From NCBI GenBank assembly GCA_017861285.1, contig JAGFXO010000002.1, forward strand, positions 1 through 48,883: DNA of 48,883 nucleotides, given 5' to 3'. The notes below the pieces were generated by a model. It was not told the origin of the DNA. It saw only the letters and a list, made by a program, of their open reading frames with translations, and did no database searches. A program made the translations under genes and the position numbers. Shown here piece after piece: positions 17,136 to 26,387 of the stretch (position 1 is its first letter; every line of letters begins with the position of its first letter). The stretch comes from Geobacteraceae bacterium (lineage in GTDB: Bacteria; Desulfobacterota; Desulfuromonadia; Geobacterales; Geobacteraceae).

Positions 17136-18965
17136 ATGACGCATTTTGTCGGCATGCACGAAGACGAAATAGTGGGAAAGGCCTATGACCGGCATCTGAT
17201 GAAGAGATTTCTGGGCTACCTGCTTCCATACCGGGGGATTGCCTTCTGGAGCCTTGTCCTTCTGCCGTTCATTGCCGCAACGAAGCTCGCCCAGCCATAT
17301 ATCTTGAAGGTTGCAATAGACAACCATATCGTTACCGGCAATCTGACGGGCCTTCCGCTCCTTTCATGCTATTTTTTCGTTCTCATCCTGGCTGATGCGC
17401 TTCTGACCTACCTGGAAATTTACCTCCTGCAGTACATGGGGCAAAAGGTCATGTTCGATCTGCGCATGGAACTCTTCTCCCATATACAGAAGCTTCCCGC
17501 TTCTTTCTTTGACCACACCCCGACGGGCAGGCTGGTAACACGGGTTACCAGCGACGTTGAAGTCCTCGGGGAGATGTTCGCCGCCGGGATCATCTCCATC
17601 GTGGGTGATATCCTGGTGCTGGTCGGCATCATCGCCATCATGCTCTGGATGAATGTCAAACTGTCGCTGGTCACTTTTTCCGTGCTCCCGGTCCTCATCT
17701 ACATCGCTTTTACCTTCCGGGTGAAAATGCGCCGGGCCTTTCGCGAAGTCCGCTCGCGCCTGGCCGCGATGAATTCTTTCCTGGCGGAAAACCTCGGGGG
17801 TATGGCAATCGTCCAGCTCTTCAACCAGCAGGAAAACGAGCGGCGCCGGTTCACCGGTTTCAATGCCGCCTACCGGGACGCCAACCTGCCGGTGATAACC
17901 TGGGACGCATCCCTGTTCGCGGCGGTCGAGGCACTGTCATCGGTGGCGGTCGGTCTGATCATCTGGTACGGCGGCGGAGAGATCGTTCGCGGGGCGCTGA
18001 CTTTCGGCGCCCTGGTCGCTTTCATCCAGTACATCGAGAAATTCTTTTCGCCCATCCGCGACCTTTCCGCAAAATATTCCATCATGCAGGGGGCAATGGC
18101 GGCCCTGGAAAGAATATTCCAGTTGCTCGATACGGAAGCTTCCACCTCACCCCGACCCTCTCCCGCCAGGGGAGAGGGAGAGATTTCTTTTTCATCTCCC
18201 ATACCGGGAGGGGTGCGCAGGAAAGGTGAGGCAGGCCCCGTCGAGACCATCGAGTTCCGTGATGTCTGGTTCGCCTACAATGATGATGACTACGTATTGA
18301 AGGGGTTCAACCTGACCATCCGGCGGGGGGAAAAGGTCGCCCTCGTGGGGGAGACCGGCGGCGGCAAGACCACGGTAACCCGGTTGCTCTCGCGGTTTTA
18401 TGACGTGCGCAAGGGCAGCATCCTGATGGACGGGACCGATATACGGCAGATGCCCCTGCCGGACCTCCGCAGACGGATAGGGGTAGTACTGCAGGAGCCA
18501 TTCCTGTTTACCGGAACCATTGCGTACAACATCTGCCTGGGAGATGAACGGGCCCTCGGAAGGATGGAACTGGCCGCGGCCACGGTGGGCGCCGACCGGT
18601 TCATCGGCAATCTTCCCAACGGTTTACAGGAAGAAGTGCGGGAGCGGGGAAACAACCTTTCCGTGGGAGAGCGCCAGCTCCTCTCATTCGCCAGGGCGGT
18701 TGCCTTCGACCCGGAGATCCTGGTACTGGACGAGGCAACCTCCAGTGTCGACACAGCCAGCGAGCGGCTTATCCAGGAGGGCCTACGCGGACTTCTGGCA
18801 GGAAGGACATCACTTGTAGTGGCTCACCGTCTCTCCACCATCCAGGACGCCCACCGGATCGTGGTCATCCACAAGGGGGAAAAGTGCGAAGAGGGGTGCC
18901 ACCTGGAACTGATGGCACAAGGCGGATTATACTGCAAATTGTACCAGTTGCAGTTCAAGGATTGA
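17136..18965 (+). CDS. ABC exporter subunit with consensus Walker B
   Basis: Second half of the exporter, 609 residues. The membrane domain covers about residues 20-320 and the ATPase domain about 370-600, with Walker A GETGGGKTTV, Walker B ILVLDEATSSVD (catalytic glutamate present) and a deviant signature LSVGERQ. Paired with the upstream subunit (LSGGQ but LILDDP), this gives one consensus and one degenerate ATP site, as in heterodimeric exporters of the TM287/288 and LmrCD kind. Between the two domains lies an unusual segment STSPRPSPARGEGE through GGVRRKGEAG, encoded by a palindromic repeat (18147-18235). Substrate unknown. Confidence 0.93.
   Translation: MTHFVGMHEDEIVGKAYDRHLMKRFLGYLLPYRGIAFWSLVLLPFIAATKLAQPYILKVAIDNHIVTGNLTGLPLLSCYFFVLILADALLTYLEIYLLQYMGQKVMFDLRMELFSHIQKLPASFFDHTPTGRLVTRVTSDVEVLGEMFAAGIISIVGDILVLVGIIAIMLWMNVKLSLVTFSVLPVLIYIAFTFRVKMRRAFREVRSRLAAMNSFLAENLGGMAIVQLFNQQENERRRFTGFNAAYRDANLPVITWDASLFAAVEALSSVAVGLIIWYGGGEIVRGALTFGALVAFIQYIEKFFSPIRDLSAKYSIMQGAMAALERIFQLLDTEASTSPRPSPARGEGEISFSSPIPGGVRRKGEAGPVETIEFRDVWFAYNDDDYVLKGFNLTIRRGEKVALVGETGGGKTTVTRLLSRFYDVRKGSILMDGTDIRQMPLPDLRRRIGVVLQEPFLFTGTIAYNICLGDERALGRMELAAATVGADRFIGNLPNGLQEEVRERGNNLSVGERQLLSFARAVAFDPEILVLDEATSSVDTASERLIQEGLRGLLAGRTSLVVAHRLSTIQDAHRIVVIHKGEKCEEGCHLELMAQGGLYCKLYQLQFKD
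18147..18235. repeat. Palindromic repeat inserted in frame in the ABC exporter gene
   Basis: ACCTCACCCCGACCCTCTCC, CCAGGGGAGAGGGAGAG and, after a spacer, ATACCGGGAGGGGTGCG...GGTGAGGC. The outer arms CTCAC and GTGAG and the inner CCCTCTCCC and GGGGAGAGGG are complementary. The sequence is of the dispersed intergenic type but here is translated as about 30 residues between the membrane and ATPase domains, keeping the frame. Confidence 0.75.
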
Positions 18966-19007
18966 TGCAGTTATTATTATCTCGGTACGAGGAAATTTTC
19001 TTCAACT

Positions 19008-19114
19008 CCATCCCCCTCACATCCTCCCCCTTGAAAGGGGAGGTGCCAGATCATTCCAGCCATATGAAAAAGCAATTCCCTCCCCTTCAAGGGGAGGGTT
19101 AGGTGGGGATGGGG
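19008..19114. repeat. Palindromic repeat unit downstream of the ABC exporter
   Basis: A long imperfect palindrome. CATCCCCCTCACATCCTCCC at the left pairs with GGGGAGGGTTAGGTGGGGAT at the right, and each arm contains its own hairpin (CCCCCTTGAAAGGGG; CCCCTTCAAGGGG). It has the form of a small non-autonomous repeat, about 107 bp, between the exporter and selB. Confidence 0.7.
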
Positions 19115-19170
19115 TCTGATGGTATCATGACGAAAGCGAACGAAGAAACGCAAGAAAAAGGAGTACGCAC

Positions 19171-21081
19171 GTGAAACATCTCATTCTCGGCACCGCCGGT
19201 CACATCGACCACGGCAAGACCAGCCTTGTAAAGGCTCTGAGCGGTATAGACACGGACCGTCTGAAAGAGGAAAAAGAACGGGGGATTACCATCGAACTCG
19301 GTTTTGCCCACATGGAACTGCCGGGTGATATCCTGCTGGGGATCGTCGATGTGCCGGGACATGAACGTTTTGTCCGGACCATGGTGGCCGGGGTGGGCGG
19401 CATGGACCTGGTCATGCTGGTGATTGCTGCGGACGAAGGTGTTATGCCGCAGACCCGCGAGCACCTGGAAATATGCCGGCTACTTGGCGTCAGGAAAGGG
19501 CTGGTGGCACTCACCAAATCCGACATGGTCGATAATGACTGGCTGGAAATGGTGGGGGAAGAGGTGCGGGAATACCTTGTCGGAAGTTTCCTGGAAGGAG
19601 CACCGGTCATCCCGGTTTCCTCCAGGACCCTTGCGGGCATTGAGGACCTGAAAGCCGCCCTGGTGCATCTCGTATCAGAAGTGGGGGAAAAGCCGGTCGA
19701 AGGGCCGTTCCGCCTTCCCGTAGACCGTGTCTTCACCGTGCCCGGCTTCGGCACGGTGGTGACCGGGACCCTTTTGTCGGGTACGGTCAAGACTGGTGAT
19801 GAAGTGGAAATCCTCCCCTCGGGAATTACCTCCCGGGTGCGTACCGTCCAGGCCCACGGCAGGAAGGAGGAGAGCGGTTCAGCCGGCCAAAGGCTGGCTA
19901 TCAACCTGCAGGGGGTCGAACATACCGCGATAACGCGCGGTGACGTTGTCGTCCCGAGAAGCGTCTTTCAGAGCACCCGTGCGATAGACGCCCGCTTCAC
20001 CTACCTTCCTTCGGCCCCCCGTGAGCTGAAACATCGTTCCGTGCTCCGCCTCCACTCGGCAACCTACGAGGTGCCGGCCCAGATAATCCTCCTTGAGGGT
20101 GACTCGATGAAGCCCGGTGATACGCAGTGCGTCCAGCTTCGTCTGAAGCATCCGGTGCTGCTCCTTCCCGGTGACCATTTCATCGTGCGTATGTACTCAC
20201 CCCAGACCACCGTCGGAGGGGGGACGGTGCTGGACCCCGCTCCGCCACGGCGGAGGCGGCGCTCGGCAGAAGCGCTGGAACTGATTACGGCATTGCAGGA
20301 AGGCGAAGATGTGGACAAAGTACGCCTCCTCGCCCAGCAAAGTCTCCTTTCCGGCATAACTTTCGAGGAAATCAGAATACGCAGCGGCCTTGCCGCCAGG
20401 CAGCTTGAGGCAGCTGTTTCCGGTCTGCTGTCCAAGGGTACCATTGTACAGATGGTTCGGGACCCGCGCATCTTTCTCGGCAGGGAGGCATTCGACAGCC
20501 TGAAAAGCCTGTTTCTCGGGGAACTGGAAGGGTATCTGCGGAATAACCTCCTGAAAGACGGCATAGGAAAAGAAGAGCTTCGAGCACGCCTTCCCAGAAG
20601 GAGCGACCCCCGATTTTTCGGGCCCGTGCTGGCTGCACTGGAAAAGGATGGAAAGGCACTGGTGGAGCGTGATCTGGTCAAGCAAGCCGGGCACAAGGCA
20701 TCCGTGCAGAAAGAGCGATCGGGAATCCAGGCAAGCATTGAAGCATTGCTGGTCAAGGGCGGATACGAACCTCCGGCGATAAAGGACATGAGCATCTCAC
20801 TCGGGTGCGGGGAAAAGGAGATTCTCGAGCACCTGAATCTCCTTGCGCGTGAAGGAAGGGTGGCAAAAATCAAGGGAGACATCTTTTATGCGCTCCAGCC
20901 TTTGTCGCAGCTGAAGGAAATGCTGGTGGCCCACCTGAAGGAAAAGGGGGAAATCACCCCTCCGGAATTCCGTGAACTGACCGGTCTGTCGAGAAAATAC
21001 ATGATCCCGCTACTGGAATATTTTGACCAGGAGAAAGTCACCATCAGGGTAGGGGACAAGCGTAAGCTGCGGAAGGGATAA
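19171..21081 (+). CDS. selB: Selenocysteine-specific elongation factor SelB
   Basis: GTPase that delivers Sec-tRNA(Sec) to UGA codons marked by a SECIS hairpin. The N-terminal G domain shows GHIDHGKT (residues 10-17), an [10 protein letters not shown] switch region, DVPGHE (about 58-63) and TKSD. Two beta-barrel domains follow, then C-terminal winged-helix repeats (from about 370 to 636) that bind the SECIS. The 636-residue length is normal. Start is GTG 19171 with AAGGAG 7 bases upstream. No selA, selD or tRNA(Sec) is visible in the window. Confidence 0.96.
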   Translation: MKHLILGTAGHIDHGKTSLVKALSGIDTDRLKEEKERGITIELGFAHMELPGDILLGIVDVPGHERFVRTMVAGVGGMDLVMLVIAADEGVMPQTREHLEICRLLGVRKGLVALTKSDMVDNDWLEMVGEEVREYLVGSFLEGAPVIPVSSRTLAGIEDLKAALVHLVSEVGEKPVEGPFRLPVDRVFTVPGFGTVVTGTLLSGTVKTGDEVEILPSGITSRVRTVQAHGRKEESGSAGQRLAINLQGVEHTAITRGDVVVPRSVFQSTRAIDARFTYLPSAPRELKHRSVLRLHSATYEVPAQIILLEGDSMKPGDTQCVQLRLKHPVLLLPGDHFIVRMYSPQTTVGGGTVLDPAPPRRRRRSAEALELITALQEGEDVDKVRLLAQQSLLSGITFEEIRIRSGLAARQLEAAVSGLLSKGTIVQMVRDPRIFLGREAFDSLKSLFLGELEGYLRNNLLKDGIGKEELRARLPRRSDPRFFGPVLAALEKDGKALVERDLVKQAGHKASVQKERSGIQASIEALLVKGGYEPPAIKDMSISLGCGEKEILEHLNLLAREGRVAKIKGDIFYALQPLSQLKEMLVAHLKEKGEITPPEFRELTGLSRKYMIPLLEYFDQEKVTIRVGDKRKLRKG

Positions 21082-21111
21082 GCACGGCGTCCGGTGCGAC
21101 GATCCGGCAAA

Positions 21112-23091
21112 TCACCAGATGTAGTCCCGTGCATTGTTTCTCTTGTCATTCCCGAAAAGAACATGGAAGATCCGTATCTTTTTCAGCTTCACCGGGGACA
21201 GGCTGCCCAGGGGGATATGGACAATGCTCTTCCCGAGACGGGCGGCAAGCTGCTTCAGGAAGCTGCGCGGCGGTCGCTGTGCAACATACACCACATGTTT
21301 TTCCCGAGAATAATCGAGGGCCGCAACGAGGAGCAGCTCCGCCTTGCCGCGCGCAAACCGGTAATCCGCGTCCTGCCAGACATCCTGCATCCGGCGGGGT
21401 GGAAAGGAGAGCATCAGTCCGCCGTATTCGCATCGCGTGATACCCGGACCGACGATGTTGTCCGTGGGAACAGTCGCATAGAAGGCCATATCCGACTCCT
21501 GTTCATGCTCACCGAGCCAGGTCATCAGGTATGGGAATTTTTTCATCTCCCTGTCTTCGTCGAATATGACCACCACGCTGCCAACTCCGCCTTTCACGCG
21601 CTGGTTTTCCCGCACATAGATCTTGCCCTCATGGATGTTGCGCAGCGTTTCCCGCATGTCGATGCCATCCAGCATGGAACTGGTGAATTCCGCCACCCGA
21701 CTGTGCTCCTCGGAAAGCTGCTTCGCACCCTTTCTGCGGAGGAATCTGCCATAGTCCTCAATGACTAGGTCTTCCGGCGGATACGAACAGATGGAAGGAT
21801 TATCGAAACCTTCCAGCCACTCACCCGGACGGGATTCACGTTTTCTCTTCAAAAACTGGAGATGGGACAACCCCTTTTCCTTCCGTCTGGTTTTTGGCCG
21901 AAACCGGATTTTCCGGCTTCCACCCCGGAGGTCCTCGGGGGAAAGGCGAACTGTCGGAATCTCGGCAGTCTCCTGCTGCCAGGGATAAAATGTCGCCAGA
22001 CGGTAAAATGCGTAGGCAAAATTGTCGTCGACACACCCGCGCGCCGCCGCCAGCATCTGGTAAAGGTCGGGAAGGAGCATGCCGGAAGTCAGGGCATAAT
22101 TGCGTGAAAAACGAAAAAACGAACGCTTCTGCCAGAGATGGACGGGTTCTCCGGTTTCCTGTTTATAGTGGGATGAAGATTCCTGAAAGAGTCTCAGGAT
22201 GATCCGTTGCCGGTCGGCGCTCTCACCTTGCTTTCCCACATGGTGAGCGCTCCTCAGTATTGCATTACGCAGAATCTCCTCTTCAGGAATATCCTGTTTG
22301 CCGCCCGTGATGAGTTCGAAGGCGTGAAAACTCCTGCGCATGGAATTCCTTTCCCGTACCGGTTCCGGGGGAAGTGTGCGACGCCTGGTTTCGTAAACCG
22401 CCGAAAGGAAGGGAAATTCACCGAGCACTTCCCGGCATGAATCGGGGTGGAGATTGACCAGCCGGATGTTGCTCCGCCTGGTCCGCTCCAGTGGCGGCAC
22501 CTGCAGGCGGGTACATTGCTCCTTGATCCTTTCCAGGTGGGACATACCCGTAACGAAAAGGACCCTTTCATGCTGTTCCGCGAGCTGCCGCACCCGATAC
22601 GCCATGCCCTGCTCGCGGTGCACGTCATGCCGTCCGGGAGAATCATCCCGGCGGCTTTTCAGATATTCATCATAATAAACCTTGAGCCCGATTCTTTGGA
22701 CGGCATAGGAATCGGGGAGCATTTCCTCGTGAGATGGGTAATCGTCCAGATCCACATCGACGCAATGGAGGGGGATATTCCTATCCAGAGAAAGCCTTGC
22801 GGCCTCCACCAACGGGTCAGCCGGTTCGATGATCAGATAGACCGTCTGCGGAGCCTCATTCCTAGTATGGGAAACCGGGGAGACGTGATAGGTAAGAACC
22901 GAAATCTGCGGCAGCCTTTCGATTCCCCTCATAAAAACAGCGTGCAGTGTGGCGGGGAGCTCGATGGCGATGCAGTCGGGATTAACCCGATCAACCGCCT
23001 TCCGCACCAGGGAGGCGAACTCCATACGGTAATGGAGAACGGGGAGGGCGTAGACGTTGCCGAATTTTTCGAGATGGAGTTTATGGGGCAT
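21112..23091 (-). CDS. Large TraB/PrgY-like protein of unknown function
   Basis: 659 residues. The first 210 resemble the TraB/PrgY (TIKI-like) fold: IAIELPA (41-47), a hydrophobic strand ISVLTYHV, a region LSLDRNIPLHCVDVDL, and VLFVTGMSHLERI (177-189) with the conserved histidine after the last strand. The remaining 450 residues are basic, have no membrane segment and were not assigned to a family; a strand-rich block near the end (VVVIFDED, MLSFPPRRM, HVVYVAQRP) may be a second domain. The start lacks a clear ribosome-binding site. It lies 140 bases downstream of hepT in a minus-strand cluster led by a MoxR ATPase. Confidence 0.7.
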   Translation of the reverse strand: MPHKLHLEKFGNVYALPVLHYRMEFASLVRKAVDRVNPDCIAIELPATLHAVFMRGIERLPQISVLTYHVSPVSHTRNEAPQTVYLIIEPADPLVEAARLSLDRNIPLHCVDVDLDDYPSHEEMLPDSYAVQRIGLKVYYDEYLKSRRDDSPGRHDVHREQGMAYRVRQLAEQHERVLFVTGMSHLERIKEQCTRLQVPPLERTRRSNIRLVNLHPDSCREVLGEFPFLSAVYETRRRTLPPEPVRERNSMRRSFHAFELITGGKQDIPEEEILRNAILRSAHHVGKQGESADRQRIILRLFQESSSHYKQETGEPVHLWQKRSFFRFSRNYALTSGMLLPDLYQMLAAARGCVDDNFAYAFYRLATFYPWQQETAEIPTVRLSPEDLRGGSRKIRFRPKTRRKEKGLSHLQFLKRKRESRPGEWLEGFDNPSICSYPPEDLVIEDYGRFLRRKGAKQLSEEHSRVAEFTSSMLDGIDMRETLRNIHEGKIYVRENQRVKGGVGSVVVIFDEDREMKKFPYLMTWLGEHEQESDMAFYATVPTDNIVGPGITRCEYGGLMLSFPPRRMQDVWQDADYRFARGKAELLLVAALDYSREKHVVYVAQRPPRSFLKQLAARLGKSIVHIPLGSLSPVKLKKIRIFHVLFGNDKRNNARDYIW

Positions 23092-23231
23092 GGTTTATTC
23101 TAAATGATTCCCAACCGAGTCCTCGATATTTTCTTGAGGAGCACCGCATTCACCACTTCAGGTAATGCAGCGTCTTTTCCAACTGAGACCGGCGCATTCA
23201 TGAAAGAGAACAACTCGCAGAATTTTTGAAT

Positions 23232-23660
23232 TCACTCCCGGGGTCCACCGCAAAATTCCTTCACGATACAGTCCACAAACAGCAGAAGGTCATCGAGCCG
23301 GTTCTCGATGACATCTATCATAAGCCTGATATCCAGCCGCTGATACTCGTGGACCAGCACGTACCTTAACCCTATCATCCCTTGCAAGCGGCCCGCAAGG
23401 TCTTTGGGGATGATGTGATTTTCCTCCAGCAGCCGGAAACTCTCTTTGCTCTCATTGGGAAGACCGAGTTTTCGCACCCGTATGGTATGGTTCGCCAGGT
23501 CGATGCATTGCTCGCAGGCGCGCTGCAGGTTCAGGGCGATCGCATCCTGCTTCAGGTAATCTTCCTCAAACGGCAAATCACCGGGTAGCCCGTAATAGGT
23601 CCTGACCTGCTTCACACAGCGTTCAATGCTCTCTTTCTTGTTCAGGACGATATCGTTCAT
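23232..23660 (-). CDS. hepT: HepT-like toxin (DUF86)
   Basis: An all-helical 142-residue HEPN protein. The RX4-6Y active-site motif is present as Arg99 to Tyr106 (RYVLVHEY), with His104 inside. In characterised pairs HepT is an RNase inactivated when the MntA partner AMPylates the motif tyrosine. The ATG overlaps the mntA stop codon (ATGA), so the pair is translationally coupled. Confidence 0.9.
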   Translation of the reverse strand: MNDIVLNKKESIERCVKQVRTYYGLPGDLPFEEDYLKQDAIALNLQRACEQCIDLANHTIRVRKLGLPNESKESFRLLEENHIIPKDLAGRLQGMIGLRYVLVHEYQRLDIRLMIDVIENRLDDLLLFVDCIVKEFCGGPRE

Positions 23661-24070
23661 ACTTGATGGAACCTCCCGCCGGCCAAAGCCTCTTCCACAA
23701 TCTCCGCCCGTTCCTCGTTGAGTTTCTGGTATCGGGAGAGGGTCAGCATTTCGAACTCATCCGCGGCATACTCGTCCCCTGTATAAATTCGCAGATCCGC
23801 GGCGATCACCTCTTTCTGCAACACAGTCGAGACCTGACGCAAATTAATCAGGTCCACATCCCTGTTCAGCAGTGATTCCAGAGCGAAACGAAGCTCGCTC
23901 ATTGCGAGTGAAGCGGCTTTCACCGATTCGCCAGGCAGAAGCAGCAGGGCGATGTCCGCATCACTCTCCGGCCGTTCATCCTCAGTGCCGTAGGTACCGA
24001 AAAGATAAACCGCCTGCGCATCGGGGTAGTGCTCCAATACCTTTTGAATAATTGCGTCCCCTTTTATCAT
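23657..24070 (-). CDS. mntA: MntA-like nucleotidyltransferase antitoxin
   Basis: A minimal nucleotidyltransferase of 137 residues from ATG 24070, which has GGGAG 5 bases upstream; in-frame starts further upstream lack this. The active-site signature GS-x10-DxD appears as GT-x10-DAD (Gly25, Thr26, Asp37, Asp39), so serine is replaced by threonine. In known systems this enzyme AMPylates HepT and neutralises it. The pair lies between a MoxR ATPase gene and the TraB-like gene, all on the minus strand. Confidence 0.88.
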   Translation of the reverse strand: MIKGDAIIQKVLEHYPDAQAVYLFGTYGTEDERPESDADIALLLLPGESVKAASLAMSELRFALESLLNRDVDLINLRQVSTVLQKEVIAADLRIYTGDEYAADEFEMLTLSRYQKLNEERAEIVEEALAGGRFHQV

Positions 24071-24283
24071 TAAGTCTCCCATTAACCCTTGCACCGGCAA
24101 AACTGCCCGGTTCCGGTATTAGTTGTCGTTTTCCCGGACCACGTCTTGCATCCCGCGTCCATGACCATAACCTCTTTAATACACCAGGCGATGGTCGGAT
24201 ACAAGGTGAGAAAGCTCCCATCCCCCCTCACGGCGCCAGCAGGAAATCGAAATCCTCCTTTGACAGCGTAAAGACTGTTACTA

Positions 24284-25099
24284 CTACAGATATTCCAGCG
24301 CCTCATCCCCGAGCACCCTGGTAACGGCGAGCAAGAGCAGTTCCTCCGCAGGCCTTCCGGTCGCTTTCATCATTTTCAGGGCATAGCGGGCGACATTGAT
24401 GCCGTCACGCACCGAATAGAGCTCATCGGCGGCATGCGCCCTCTGGAGGAAATCGACCACATACCGGAGAATGGCGGCATCCGCAAAAGGCAGGTTTTCC
24501 TTGAGAATCAGCAGTTCCTCGTCGGCTTCGGGAAAATCGATGTATATCTGCGGCTGGAGACGTGAATGAATGTATTCCGGCACCTCGAAGGTCGATGCAT
24601 CCTCGTTCATGGTCACCACCACGCGAAAATCCCGGTGGGCCGGTATCTTCAGGCCGGTAATGACGGATTCGACGTAGCGGCGGTCATCGAGAAGCGGGGC
24701 GAGCGACGCCCACGATTTTTCGCTCATCCGGTTGCCTTCATCGATGATCAGCGCCCCTCCCTTTATCATCGCCGTGACCAGGGAGGAGGCGGCATACTGG
24801 ATCCTGTTTTCGGGGCCGATCACCGGGGTGATGATGAGATCTTCCGGGCGGGTATCCATGGTGGCCTGAAAAAGATAGACATCCCGGCCAAGCTTCTTTG
24901 CCGCCGCATAGGCGAGGGTGGTCTTGCCGACGCCCGGTTTGCCGATAAGGCGCGGGTTGAAGGGCATATCACGCTCATCTATCACCATCCAGGCCGCAAG
25001 CAGTTGCTGCAATATTTCCTCCTGGCCGATCCATTTCAGGGAAAGTTCCACCGGGTGAGCAAGGGAGAGCGCTATGCCGTTTATCGTTATCCGTTCCAT
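24284..25099 (-). CDS. MoxR-family AAA+ ATPase
   Basis: 271 residues from ATG 25099, chosen because GGAGG lies 5 bases upstream; the open frame extends further but without such a signal. Walker A is GKPGVGKTT (53-61), Walker B GALIIDEGNR (115-124), sensor 1 VVVTMNED, and an arginine-finger region HSRLQ follows. MoxR ATPases usually work with a VWA-domain protein on a client. No VWA gene is adjacent: the next recognised gene downstream, after about 210 bases, is mntA. The context suggests a chaperone-like or conflict-system role. Confidence 0.9.
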   Translation of the reverse strand: MERITINGIALSLAHPVELSLKWIGQEEILQQLLAAWMVIDERDMPFNPRLIGKPGVGKTTLAYAAAKKLGRDVYLFQATMDTRPEDLIITPVIGPENRIQYAASSLVTAMIKGGALIIDEGNRMSEKSWASLAPLLDDRRYVESVITGLKIPAHRDFRVVVTMNEDASTFEVPEYIHSRLQPQIYIDFPEADEELLILKENLPFADAAILRYVVDFLQRAHAADELYSVRDGINVARYALKMMKATGRPAEELLLLAVTRVLGDEALEYL

Positions 25100-25240
25100 T
25101 ATAACCTCCACCGACGTATTTTTATCGGTTCTATAACCCAAAAAACGGTAAATAAGGATTTGCTCAAAGAATTCAATTAATGGGCTATTCAAGCCAAACG
25201 AAACAGCTGCTTCCAAAAAATGCACGAAGCTCTAATACGT

Positions 25241-25262
25241 CATTCCCGGTTTCGCGGGAATG
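25241..25262. repeat. Palindrome of the CATTCCCG...CGGGAATG type
   Basis: CATTCCCG-GTTTCG-CGGGAATG is a perfect 8-bp stem in the intergenic space upstream of the MoxR gene and downstream of hemH. Similar sequences are common dispersed palindromes in proteobacteria. It may act as a terminator for the heme operon. Confidence 0.6.
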
Positions 25263-25392
25263 TCGGCTTCTTAGGTGACCTTCAACCCGGTATACAACTG
25301 GAATCCTTGATTTTTTTTATTACAAATCTGCAAACTTTATTTGGGGGATGTTCCTAAAAATTTCAGTATCAGATATACACGGCTCTGCCTGA

Positions 25393-26361
25393 TCATGCTG
25401 ACCCGAATTCCGCCGCTTTTACCCTCACCAGGTCGGCAAGGCAGTCAATAAAGACCGGAGACGTATTGAGCGACGGAGAGCGATGGAAGGTACCGATTCC
25501 CAGCGAGCGGGCATGTTCCCCATACTCCATATCGATCTCGTAGAGGGTCTCGATGTGATCCGAAACGAAAGAGACCGGCACGATGAGGACATCCCCGCAT
25601 CCCTGAGCAGACAAATCCCGCATGACATCCCTGGTATCCGGCTCCAGCCATTTGACCGGACCTGACCGGGACTGGAACCCCAGCCGGTGCTCCATTCCGC
25701 CGAAATTTTCCATCACCAGCCTGACCGTTTCGCGAACCTGGGAAAGATAGGGATCTCCCGCCTCGATGAACGATTGGGGGAGCGAGTGGGCGGAAAACAG
25801 AATGACCGTACCGCTCCGGCCGGGGAACCAGCCGAGTGCCTCCGTGATCTTTTCCGTCAGAGCCCTTATGTAGAGGGGATGCCTGTAAAAACACTCGACA
25901 ATAGCAAGCTGAAACGGTACGGCGGATTCCCCCAGAACCCTTTTCAGCTCGTTGATGCTGGAGCCGGTCGTTGCCCGGGAATAGTGGGGATAGAGGGATA
26001 GGGCAATAACCCGGGAAATTTCCTCCCGTTTTACGGCAGCCAGGGCTTCGATGGTGGAAGGCCTCCAGTAGCGCATGGCGGAAAAACAGCGGTACCCGCT
26101 CCCCAGTGCATCTTCCAGAGCCCGGGCCTGCGCTTCGGTCAGTTCCCTGATGGGTGATTTGCCACCGATCTTTTCATAGTGAAGCTCGACTTTCGGCGCA
26201 CGCTTGCGGGAGATGCGACGGGCAAGAAAAGGCTGCAGGAAAGCGGGGCCGAGTCGGATAATATCCCGGTCGGAAAACAGGTTGAAAAGAAAAGGTCCGA
26301 CAGCGTCGAGTGAATCGGGCCCCCCCATCTGGAGGAGGAGTACGGCGGTTTTGTCTGACAT
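25393..26361 (-). CDS. hemH: Ferrochelatase
   Basis: Inserts Fe2+ into a porphyrin at the end of heme synthesis. The 322-residue protein starts with [15 protein letters not shown] and contains [20 protein letters not shown], where the histidine is the catalytic metal-chelation residue, plus [16 protein letters not shown] with the conserved acidic cluster. It follows hemE by 26 bases and is the last gene of the heme cluster. Whether the substrate is protoporphyrin or coproporphyrin cannot be decided from this sequence. Confidence 0.95.
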   Translation of the reverse strand: MSDKTAVLLLQMGGPDSLDAVGPFLFNLFSDRDIIRLGPAFLQPFLARRISRKRAPKVELHYEKIGGKSPIRELTEAQARALEDALGSGYRCFSAMRYWRPSTIEALAAVKREEISRVIALSLYPHYSRATTGSSINELKRVLGESAVPFQLAIVECFYRHPLYIRALTEKITEALGWFPGRSGTVILFSAHSLPQSFIEAGDPYLSQVRETVRLVMENFGGMEHRLGFQSRSGPVKWLEPDTRDVMRDLSAQGCGDVLIVPVSFVSDHIETLYEIDMEYGEHARSLGIGTFHRSPSLNTSPVFIDCLADLVRVKAAEFGSA

Positions 26362-26387
26362 ATGCGGCCCTTTCTCTCGTCACCCCA

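Noticed and set aside
15405-17327. 640-codon minus-strand ORF opposite the ABC exporter
   Set aside because: Its composition is the antisense of the exporter frame; no motif, and the plus strand has complete ABC signatures.
18965-19170. tRNA(Sec) near selB
   Set aside because: The intergenic region consists of the palindromic repeat; no tRNA(Sec) features or TCA anticodon arm are present.
24082-24306. Possible small gene between the MoxR ATPase and mntA genes (74 codons), including a VWA remnant search
   Set aside because: It overlaps the MoxR 3' end, has no ribosome-binding site, and no VWA MIDAS motif was found in any frame.
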